A stretch of 64,000 bases of DNA from the NCBI GenBank assembly GCA_026129865.1, contig JAHCHG010000001.1, positions 1-64,000 of the forward strand. The letters are read 5' to 3'. This DNA is from Pyrinomonadaceae bacterium. GTDB lineage: Bacteria > Acidobacteriota > Blastocatellia > Pyrinomonadales > Pyrinomonadaceae. The number at the start of each line of letters is the position of its first letter. Position 1 is the first letter of the stretch. Of the stretch, positions 1-9,900 are shown piece by piece. The translations under genes were made by a program, and so were the position numbers. The notes under the pieces are model-generated. The model did not search any database. It saw only the letters and a list, made by a program, of their open reading frames with translations, and was not told the origin of the DNA.

Positions 1-3000
1 CAGGAAGCGCGGTTACAGTGAACGTTGCCATTGTTGTTCCCGAATTGCCTTCAGTTACCGTTACATCATTGATCGTAATCGACGATGCATCGTCATTTTC
101 GATCGTTCCGACACCCTGACCGTCTCCGATCGCGGCGCCCACCGCATTCGAAAGATTAACGTTGAATGTCTCATCAAGCTCCGGAACGGTGTCGCCGATG
201 ATCGTTACACCGAACTGTGCCGATGTGTTTCCAGGCGGTATCGTAACAGTCGAGCTGAGTTTCCCGATATAATCGGAACCGGCAGTTGCCGTAACGTCCT
301 CGGTCGTTACATCGACAGAAACCGGTGACGCGCTCGGTGCCGAAAGCGAAACCGTGAAGAACATAGTCGACGGTCCGGAATTTCCCTCACCTTGCGCAAC
401 GTCGTTTATAGAGACGGTGGTCATCGGTACCGGATTGACGGTATGCGGTACGCCCGGTGAATTGCTCGAAGTAAAGTTCGCGTCGCCGTTGTATGTAGCG
501 ACGATGGTTTTCATTCCGGTCGTTGTCGAAACTAAATTACATGTACCGGTTGCAACCGCAGCCATACATGAATCTGTCCCGTCCGTAACCGTAACGGTTC
601 CCGTCGGGGTTCCTGCCCCTGGCGAATCGACCGTAACGCTCCAGTTAACCGGATACGGCTGACCAACAATGGAAGGCGTTCCGAGCGGTCCGGCATTCGT
701 AATTGTTGTAGTTGTATTTGCGGGATTGACCGTGTGCGAACTCGAATCAGAACTCGGCGCGCTCGACATATTTCCCGCGTAATTAGCAGTTATGGTTTTT
801 GCTCCCGGCGAGGTACTCGGCAGGTCGCACGAACCCGATCCGCCCGACAACGTGATCATACAGTTGTTTGTACCATCGGAAACATTCACTGTTCCGGTCG
901 GCGATCCTCCGAGCGGCATTACACCGTGGCTGACCGTAACGTTTACCGAGTAGTCCTGACCAATAACCGAGGGCTCCGGCATTATACTGTTGATGGTGGT
1001 TGTCGTCGGTGTCGGTCCGGGCGGTGTATTTCGGATCGAAACATCGTCGATTGCAATACCCGCGAAAATTATACTGCTGTCGGAGTCCAGGTGAAATACA
1101 ATTTCGACATTCATTCCTGCAAAAGCAGAAATATCGGCGTTATGAATTCCCCAGCCTGCGGATTCGCCGATGTTGACCGTCGGACTTCCGACGCCCAGAG
1201 TCATTGTAGCTCCGCGCCATTCCCAAACGGTTTTAGCGTTTGTCGGGTTACCAACTTCCCTAACTAAAACCCTGGCGTGGTCGAAATTTGCACTTTCCAT
1301 CTGATAGCGCATTGCCCATGAAAGAGTGTTTGTACCTGCCGGAACAGCAATACTCGGCGAAACCAGATCCTGATTTGAACTTACATCGTAAGTATTGTCG
1401 AGATCGGTCTTCCAGCAATTGGTTCCGCTGTTGCAGCCGACGATCGACGCAATTGGATTTGTCGTTGTGGTTGCAGCGGTTGCGGGTGTACCGTATTCCC
1501 ATTCGTCAGCGGTTCCTGAATGCGTAAAGCCGCCATCGTTGGCTTCAAAATCTTCAGTATAAATAACCGATCCTGTAACCGGTGCTTGTTCGCAGACCTC
1601 AAGGCTCCAGGCAGTCAGGTTTCCGCCGCTCGTATTCGTCAGATCATCACGTACATCGAGCGTCCAAACGCCGGACGGATTTTCTCCGTCAAACCAATCG
1701 AGTCGGTAGTTCAATTCCGGTTTCAAAACCAATGGTCGAACAACAGTAAATAAAAACGGAACGCCCGAAGAATATTGGTCTAATGTAAGATCCATCATCG
1801 TCTGTCCGCCCGTAGCGGTCGCACCGATATCGTTAAAGAGACCGTTTTCGTTGTTATTGGGCGAACGAAGATTCACGTCCATATCCGCCATTAACGCGTG
1901 GTCGGCTGTGATTGAAACTTTGGTGCTCGCAATACGTGCCATCGTCGGCGGAACCGTGATGGTCGAAGAAACCAGACCGGCACCGGGACCGATCACTTTC
2001 GGAACATCCGTACTTGTATAAGTCGTGCAACTTACGCCGACGGTCGTCTTTGGAATTCTCGTGATGCTTAAATTATAGGTCGCGGTAGGTCCGCCGGTTG
2101 CAGCCGACGCCGAATCAACAAATCCGTAATACGTTCCCGAATTTTTGACGGTCATAAACATGGCTTCGGAAAGCGGATTTGCAGCGCTGCCCGTGGAACC
2201 GTCATCAACGACCAAAATCTGATTGTTTGCGTCCCCGAATAAGGCTATTCCCAAACGACCGTTCCACTGTACATTGTCGCGTTCGGGATCCAGATCGAGA
2301 CCGAGATAGATTGTGTCGCCTGCATTAGCAGTGAAACTGAACCAATCCTGTTCGGTTGCCGCAGCAGGATCTCGTGCACCGCTGACCCATCCGTTCGACG
2401 GAAGTGAATTTGCCGTTCCCGGCGAGTCGTTCGATTCCGTTTCCGTTGAGGGTGCGCCGCTTTGAACACGAAAATATAATTCGTACGGTCGAAGCGAGTT
2501 AGTAGCCGAGAAATGCTTGACCTGCATATAATAGGTACCGTTTGACGGAATCACAGTTCCGGCAACGGTCGAAGAAAGCCCACCTTGAACTCCGTCGTCA
2601 TCGTCAAATTCTAAAAGGGTCGAGCCGTCCGATGCAAAAACACGTAATTGACTGTCGCTGCTTCCATTATTCGAATAACTTGTCTGGACCGCAGCATAAA
2701 CCCTATCGCCGGTATTCGCCGTAAACGAGAACCAGTCTTCATCTCCATTTGGGAAAATGTCGCCGCGAATCTTGCCCGCGCTTCCCGAGAGTGGATTTGC
2801 AGACGTGAACAGGTCATTCGGTTCCGATTCCTCACCGAAATCAACTCCGCTACCAGGACTGACTCCCGTAACATTAGCGGGAATGTTCTCTAATTGCGAC
2901 GCCGTCATTGTTATGACGCCCGTCTCGTTGGCTTCGACCTTTTGGCTGCTGCCGCGCTGGAGTGCTTCTTTTGTATCCGAATCAACTTCGGTCTGCGCCT

Positions 3001-3139
3001 GCTGTTTAGCCAGCGGCACCGCGACCATGGCAGCAACGGCAACAATCATTGCCAGAAGCCATCGATTTCGCTTTAGAAAATTGTCAGGGCTTTTCGGTCC
3101 CGGAACAACGTGTTTCGATCTCATTTTTTTCGTCTTCAT
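1..3139 (-). CDS. Giant secreted multi-domain Calx-beta protein, C-terminus beyond the left edge
   Basis: The reading frame is open from an ATG at 3139 to the left edge of the window, so at least 1046 residues are seen and the C-terminus is missing. A strong Shine-Dalgarno (AAGGAG) precedes the ATG. Residues about 26-44 form one hydrophobic segment (signal anchor or signal peptide). Next come two PPC-like beta-sandwich repeats (about 103-350, with EPND and GDEDWFSF motifs), a proprotein-convertase P domain (about 365-480, with a WTLDVRDD motif), a MAM/jelly-roll-like stretch (about 485-650), two bacterial Ig-like domains, and then Calx-beta repeats with the VTEGNSGTT signature. All of these are extracellular adhesive or calcium-binding folds, so a surface or secreted matrix/adhesin role is inferred. 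No catalytic domain is visible. It is a paralogue in architecture of the next gene on the same strand. Confident on the gene, not on its function. Confidence 0.88.
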   Translation of the reverse strand, partial: MKTKKMRSKHVVPGPKSPDNFLKRNRWLLAMIVAVAAMVAVPLAKQQAQTEVDSDTKEALQRGSSQKVEANETGVITMTASQLENIPANVTGVSPGSGVDFGEESEPNDLFTSANPLSGSAGKIRGDIFPNGDEDWFSFTANTGDRVYAAVQTSYSNNGSSDSQLRVFASDGSTLLEFDDDDGVQGGLSSTVAGTVIPSNGTYYMQVKHFSATNSLRPYELYFRVQSGAPSTETESNDSPGTANSLPSNGWVSGARDPAAATEQDWFSFTANAGDTIYLGLDLDPERDNVQWNGRLGIALFGDANNQILVVDDGSTGSAANPLSEAMFMTVKNSGTYYGFVDSASAATGGPTATYNLSITRIPKTTVGVSCTTYTSTDVPKVIGPGAGLVSSTITVPPTMARIASTKVSITADHALMADMDVNLRSPNNNENGLFNDIGATATGGQTMMDLTLDQYSSGVPFLFTVVRPLVLKPELNYRLDWFDGENPSGVWTLDVRDDLTNTSGGNLTAWSLEVCEQAPVTGSVIYTEDFEANDGGFTHSGTADEWEYGTPATAATTTTNPIASIVGCNSGTNCWKTDLDNTYDVSSNQDLVSPSIAVPAGTNTLSWAMRYQMESANFDHARVLVREVGNPTNAKTVWEWRGATMTLGVGSPTVNIGESAGWGIHNADISAFAGMNVEIVFHLDSDSSIIFAGIAIDDVSIRNTPPGPTPTTTTINSIMPEPSVIGQDYSVNVTVSHGVMPLGGSPTGTVNVSDGTNNCMITLSGGSGSCDLPSTSPGAKTITANYAGNMSSAPSSDSSSHTVNPANTTTTITNAGPLGTPSIVGQPYPVNWSVTVDSPGAGTPTGTVTVTDGTDSCMAAVATGTCNLVSTTTGMKTIVATYNGDANFTSSNSPGVPHTVNPVPMTTVSINDVAQGEGNSGPSTMFFTVSLSAPSASPVSVDVTTEDVTATAGSDYIGKLSSTVTIPPGNTSAQFGVTIIGDTVPELDETFNVNLSNAVGAAIGDGQGVGTIENDDASSITINDVTVTEGNSGTTMATFTVTALP

Positions 3140-3989
3140 TTGAAACTCCTTCTTGTTCTTTATTAGTTAAATGGCGATACCGGGCTCAAAAAACAAGTCG
3201 CGGTAAGGTATTACGCTTAACGGGTTTACATGCCTTAACGGCTTCGTTGTCGGAAGTCGACCTAAAGCATTCCGTTTTACAAAATAAATAAACGGGAAAA
3301 CCACTGTGCAGAACTTTTAAGGTCCAGTAACATTGACCTCAATCGTTCAATGCAGAGTGCGTGTAAGATTAATTTTTCACAAATTCTCAATAAACGATAA
3401 ATCGTTGACAGCGTTGAGCAATGCTAAATTTTGCGTCTGTTAAAATCGAACGACCGCTCGTTCCTGACTAATTATCATGTCTATCGAATTGACGTTTTTT
3501 TTCTAATAATTCGATCAAATAATTACCGTCGCGTCAGAAATTAAAGCTCTTTGGTTAAAGAAATCTCAAAGAAATATCAAATCAGATCGGTCTGCGATTC
3601 GTTCAATCCTGCAGCTATGATTTTGTTTACAGGCGAATCAAACCGTTAGCAACGCTGTTGCGAATCCGAACAAAAGCATGGAAACAAAAAACCTGTCTGG
3701 TATGACAAATTACTTGCTGGCACTCGTTAAATGTAAGTTCTGAAAGGATATTACACGATTTTCTGAAAATTACAAGCATTTTGTGAACATATCTCCCGCA
3801 TATGCGCTTGCTTCGGTTCGTTAAGTTGATCTGATCACAGGAATTTCGAATTCCGGCAACGCGTAGGTCCAAACCTCAGTAGATCCATTTTTTAAATTTC
3901 TAACTGATCTCTATTTGATCTTTCTGAAATTAAAAAGCCCCGTGCGAAAACGACCGGGGGCTTTTTAATTTTACGAATAAACTGCCCGC
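3140..3989. other. 850-base gap between the two giant Calx-beta genes
   Basis: This A+T-rich gap holds the leader of the upstream-lying minus gene (ribosome site just beyond 3140) and the terminator of the gene that ends at 3990. A short 81-codon minus frame at 3627-3872 lacks any recognisable protein features and a good ribosome site. I see no RNA gene, repeat or clear promoter here apart from the terminator listed separately. Confidence 0.5.
3931..3968 (-). terminator. Rho-independent terminator, usable on both strands
   Basis: AAAAAGCCCC pairs with GGGGCTTTTT around a roughly 14-base loop. On the minus strand the stem is followed by TTTTTAATTT and lies about 20 bases past the stop codon at 3990, so it should end the transcript of the 3990-11111 gene. 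Confidence 0.85.
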
Positions 3990-6900
3990 TTATTGCGGCA
4001 GGTAGGCTTTGGGGACGGGGATGTCGCCGTTGGTTCCCCAGTTTACGCCGGTCAGGGTTAGGGTCGAGCTTCTGAGCACGTACCAGTCGCCTGATGACGG
4101 GCGGAAGACCGCAACGTCGGTCGTGCCGTCGTTGTCGAAGTCTGCCGCTGCCGGGATGTCGCCGTTGGTTCCGAACGGGAACGCGCGGACGGTGTTATCC
4201 AGGCTCTGGAAGATCCACCAATCGCCGGTCGATGGTCGGAAGATCGTCAGATCCGTCTTGCCGTCGCCGTCGAAATCGCCCGTTACCGGAACGTCCGTCG
4301 AGTTGCCCCACGCTGCGATCAATGTCGTCGCCGTGGCGCTTCTTAAGACATACCAGGTGCCGGTCGATGGTCGATAGACCGCGATGTCCGTTTCTCCGTC
4401 TCCGTCATAATCGCCCTGAACCGGTTTGTCGGTTCCGAGCCCGAAGGTGACCATCTTGACCAGTCCGTTCGAGCTCTGTCTGATCGCCCAGAGTCCCGTC
4501 GATGGTCTGAAGACCGCCAGATCCGTCTTGCCGTCGTTGTCGAAATCGCCCTGAACAGGCTTGTCTCCGTTCATTCCGAACTGCGTTATCGTCTCGCCCG
4601 AATCCGAACTTCTCAAGACATGCCAGTTTCCTGTCGATGGTCTAAAGAATGCCCGGTCGGTCTTCCCGTCGCCGTCGTAATCGCCCGGCGCGATCAGATC
4701 GCCCGCCAATCCGAACGTCTGAATCAGCGGAACACCGTTCGTGCTCTGCAATGAATACCAGACGCCTGTCGACGGTCGGTAAACGCTGTAATCGCTGACC
4801 CGGTCTCCGTCGAAATCACTGATCGAGAATGCCTCTTCATCAATGATCACGCCGGCGCCGTTGTTTGCGATCGTCGCATTTGCAGCATTCGACAAAATGA
4901 TCCGGAACACTTCGTTCTGCTCTCTGATCGTGTCGCCGAAGACCGTGACCGAGAAGTTCTTCGTCGTTTCACCGACTGCGAACGTTACCGCGGTCAGCGG
5001 AATCGGGACATAATCGCTCGATGTTGCCGAATCGTGCTCCGTCTTGTAGCTGACCGTTACCGGCACTACATGAGCCTGCGACAGCGTTATCGTGAAATTA
5101 AAGAGCGACGTGCCCGAATTTCCTTCAAGCTGCCTGACCGTGTTGACCGAAAGCGTCGGAATGTCATCGTTGACGATCGTTCCGTCGCCTTGATTATCCG
5201 AGATCGTTGCGCCCGTCGGGCTCGACAGATCGACGACGAACGTTTCGTCAAACTCCGCTGCCAGATCGCCGATAACAGGTACCGTGATCGTCTTCGACGT
5301 TTCCGCCGCTCCGAACGTCAGTGTTCCTGCCGTCGTCGTGTAATCCGCGCCCGGCGTCGCCGGATGCATTCCGCTGCCCGGATTCGTCGTGTACGCCACG
5401 CTCGCTCCCGCCGGATTCGCCTGTGAAAGCGTTACCGTGAACACGAAATTCGTCGTTCCCGAATTGCCTTCGTTCATCGACACATCCGTGATCGTAAACG
5501 CCGGAACGTCATCGTTCTGTATCGTTCCGACTCCCTGACCGTCTGCGATCGTCGCATTTATCGGACTTGAAAGATCGACAAAGAAGGTCTCATCAAATTC
5601 GGTCGTCGTATCCCCATTGACAGAGACGTTGACCGTCTTTGTAGTCTCGCCCGCGAGGAATGTTACCGGCGTTAAAGCGATCGCCGTGTAATCTTCACCC
5701 GGAGTCGCCGGATTCGTCGTTCCAACCGCCGTCGCGTAGCTCACTGTTACATCTAAAGGACTCGGCTGCGAAAGCGTGATGGTGAACGCGAAATTGCTCG
5801 TTCCCGTGTTGCCCTCAACCTGCGAGACATCGTCAATGCTCAAAGTCGGCGTGTCGTCGTTTCGGATCGTCGCGCTGCCTTGAGGATCGAGTACGATCGC
5901 ACCGGTCGGCATTGTCAGATTAACGAAGAACGTCTCATCCAACTCGACGGTCGTATCGCCGTTGACGGTAACGGACGCCGTCTTGGTCGTTTCTCCGGGA
6001 GCGAATGTCAGCATGACCGGCGTAGTGATCGCCGTGTAGTCGCCGCCTGCCGAGGTTGCCGTGCCGTCGGCGGTCGAGTATTTGACCGTAACAGGCGAAA
6101 CGCTCGCCGGCGAGAGCGTGACCGTAAAGTTGAACGTGTTCGGTCCCGAACTTCCCTCATCCTGGGTAATGTCGTTAATTGACAAAACCGGAGCGTCGTC
6201 GTTTTCGATCGTTCCAATTCCCTGATTATCGGCAATCGTCGCGTTCACCGGATTGCTCAGGTTGACGAAGAATGTTTCGTTGAGCTCGATCTCGGTGTCG
6301 CCGTTGACGGTTACCGCAATTTGTTTCGTCGTTTCGCCCGGAGCGAAATTCAACGTCGTCAGCGGCAGACCGACATAATCCGTAAACGCAGTTGCCGTGC
6401 CGTCCGCGGTTGCGTACTGTACCGATACCGGCAAATTCGTCGTTTGCGACAGACTCACAGTGAACGTCGCCAAAGTCGTTCCCGAATTGCCTTCCGCGAC
6501 CGTTACATCGTTGATCGAGATCGCCGGAGTATCGTCATTCAATATCGTTCCCTGTCCCTGGTTGTCTGAGATCGTCGCGTTTGTCGCGCCGGTCAGATTG
6601 ACAAAGAACGTCTCGTCTAGCTCAACATTCGTGTCGCCTGTAACAAGAACGGTTACTGTTTTCTGGGTGTCAGCCGGTCCGAAATTCAGAACCGTCGGCG
6701 CGATCGCCGTGTAATCATTCCCGGCAACGGTCGCCGTTCCGTCCGCCGTTGCATATGTTACCGTTGCACCCGCGGGATTTGCCTGCGACAAATTCACTGT
6801 GAAAGTAAATGAGGTCGTTCCCGAATTGCCTTCGTTCTGCGTTACATCGTTGATCGAAAACGTCGGAATATCGTCGTTAATGATCGTTCCCATGCCTTGT

Positions 6901-9900
6901 CCATCGGCTATAGAAACGCTAGCTCCGGACAGATTGGACAGATTGACAAAGAACGTCTCGTCAAGTTCGACCGTGTTGTCGCCGTTGACCGAAACGCCAA
7001 CCGACTTCGACGTCTCGCCGGGATTGAACGTAATCGTTCCCGAAGCCGCCGTATAATCGGTTCCTGCGGTCGCCGGATTGACCGTCCCGGCGGCTGTTGC
7101 GTAATCGACCGTGATCGCCGTCGAACTCGGATTCGTCAGCGAAACCGAAAATATAAACGACGTTGTTCCTGCGTTTCCTTCCACGAGCGAGACATCGCCG
7201 ATCGACATCGCCGTCGTATCGTCGTTCTGGATCGATCCCAATCCCTGATTATCCGAGACCGGCGCACCCGAGGCATTCGACAAATTGACGAAGAATGTCT
7301 CGTTCGGCTCGACCAAGGTGTCGCCGGAAACATTGACCGTCACTATTTTTGTCGTTTCTCCCGCGCTGAACGTCAGCGTTCCCGACACAGCCGTGTAATC
7401 GCTACCCGAGTTCGCCGTTCCATTCGCCGTCGCGTAATCGACCGTGATCGCCGAAGCACTCGGGTTTGTCAGCGAAACCGTAAAGTTAAACGCCGTCGTT
7501 CCCGAATTGCCTTCGTTCAATGAAACATCATTGATCGAAAGCGCCGTCGCGTCGTCGTTCTGGATGGTTCCCAATCCCTGGTTGTCCGAGATAGTCGCGC
7601 CGGAGGCATTTGTCAGATTGACGAAGAAAGTCTCGTTCGGTTCGACCTTGTTGTCACCGTTGACAAGGATGTTCACCGTCTTCGACGTCTCTCCCGGGTT
7701 AAAGGTTAAGATCGTCGAACCGACCGCTTGATAATCTCCATCCGAGATCAAAGCCGTCCCGTCCGCTGTCGCGTAGTTTACCGTAACAGCCGTTGCGCTT
7801 GGGTTTGTCAACGAAACGGTAAAGCCGAATGTTGTTGTGCCCGAATTGCCCTCATTTAAAGAAACATCGCTGATGGACAACGCTGTCGTGTCATCGTTCA
7901 ATATCGTTCCCAATCCCTGATTGTCGCCGATCACCGCTCCCGAAGCGTTAGATAAATTAACGAAGAAAGTCTCGTTCGGTTCGACTGTTACGTCTCCCGA
8001 TACATTCACCGTTACAGTTTTCGAAGTCTCGCCCGCTGCAAAAGTTAATGTTCCCGACGCTGCTGTGTAATCGCTGCCGGAAGTCGCCGAGCCGTTTGCC
8101 GTCGAATAATCGACCGTGATCGCAGACGCGCTGGCATTCGTCAAAGAAACCGAGAATACAAACGCCGTCGTTCCGCTGTTACCTTCGTTCAGCGTGACAT
8201 CGCCGATGGCGATAGTTGCGGTGTCGTCATTCTGAATAGTTCCCAATCCCTGATTATCGGAGATCGTCGCATTAACGGCTCCCGACAAATTCACAAAGAA
8301 GTTTTCGTTCGGTTCAACGACCGTGTCTCCCAAAACGCTGACGGTAATAGTTTTTGAAGTCTCGCCGGCGTTGAACGTAACCGTTCCGGAAGCAGATGTG
8401 TAATCGCTTCCGGCAATTGCTGAGCCGTTAGCGGTCGCATAATTCACAGTAACCGCAGAAAGACTCGGTTGAGAAAGATTTACGGTAAAAGTAAAATCGG
8501 TCGTTCCCGAATTTCCTTCCGATGCGCTCACGTCGTTAATCGAAATCGACGCGATATCATCATTCTGAATGGTGCCTTGTCCCTGACCGTCGAGAACCGT
8601 TGCGCCCACGACATTTGTCAGGTTTACAAAAAAGGTTTCGTCGGATTCGACCGTTGTATCGCCGTTGACGCTAACGCTGATCGTTTTGCTGGTCTCTCCC
8701 GGATTAAAACTAATCGAGCCGCTATTCGCAGTATAATCACCCGGCGCAACGGCGGTTCCGTTTGCAGTTGAAAAATCCATGGTGATCGTTTGACTGCTCG
8801 GCTGCGAAAGCATAACTGTGAACGTAAAGTTCGACGATCCGGAGTTTCCTTCCGGCGCCGCGACGCCGTTAATTGAAACAGTCGCAAAATCGTCGTTTTG
8901 AATGGTGCCGATACCTTGATTATCCGAGATCGTGGCGTTTGTCGCCCCGCTTAAATTAACGAAGAAATTTTCGTTCGGCTCGACCGTTGTATCGCCATTA
9001 ACCACTACAGTTATCGTCTTCGTGGTATCGCCGGGAGCAAATGTTAGAGTTCCGCTCGCTGAGCCGTAATCGCCCGGTGCCACAGCGGTTCCGTTTGCCG
9101 TCGCATAATTTACGGTAACTGTTTGAGAACTTACTTGCGAAAGCGTCACTATAAAGTTGAAATTGGTGGTACCCGAATTTCCTTCCGACGCGCTCACATC
9201 ATTGATCGAAAGCATTCCGGCGATCACGTTTTGGGATAACGGCGTTGACGTACTTGTGTTAAATCCTCCGCCGCCCGGTGTAGTTGTACCCGCGTAAACC
9301 GCAGTAATCGACCGAACTCCCGCAGGAAGCGCGTTGGTAGACAGGGTCGCAGCCGCCGACGTACCGGTTGTCGGCACAAGAGCGCCTGTTCCGAGACTCG
9401 TTGCACCGTCGAAGAATTCAACGTTCCCGGTCGGAATTCCGCTCGCCGCCGTAACTGTTGCGGTAAACGTTACATTTTGTCCCAAATTAGACGGATTTGG
9501 CGTCGATGTCAGGGTCGTAGACGTTCCGATCTTGTTAAGAGTAAAATCGACGCACCAGCTGGCGACTGTTGAAACGCCGCCGCCTATTCCGTCGTCTACA
9601 GAATAGAGAGTCCAGTTTCCGTTCGGATTTGAGCTTGCATAAATTGAATTAAACGTTGAAGTGCCCTGAGGAGCCGCCCGATTAAAAGCAGCCGGCGCGG
9701 GTGCCGGATACGGATCAGTTTCCCCGACAGCGCTGAAATCGGTCGGACGATACGTTCCGCCGGAGAGCGCTGTTCCGATCGGGAACAATCCCGATGCCGC
9801 GTCATCGACGGTTAAATTAATATTGCTGACCGCATTTACGGAATCGCCGACGTCGGACATAAATTGAAATGCCTGACCGTTTGCACCGACCAGCATAAAA

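Noticed and set aside
734-1267. Plus-strand frame of 177 codons
   Set aside because: Lies wholly inside the open minus-strand giant gene; composition is that of a shadow frame.
3627-3872. 81-codon minus-strand frame in the 850-base gap
   Set aside because: No ribosome site, no family features, A+T-rich intergenic context.
6897-7523. Long plus-strand open frame of 208 codons opposite the Calx-beta gene
   Set aside because: Arg-rich shadow of the repeated minus-strand coding sequence; similar frames recur at the Calx-beta period and have no ribosome site or domain.
4835-9215. Regularly spaced DNA repeats, considered as a CRISPR-like array
   Set aside because: The period is about 330 bases and the repeats are open coding sequence for Calx-beta domains.
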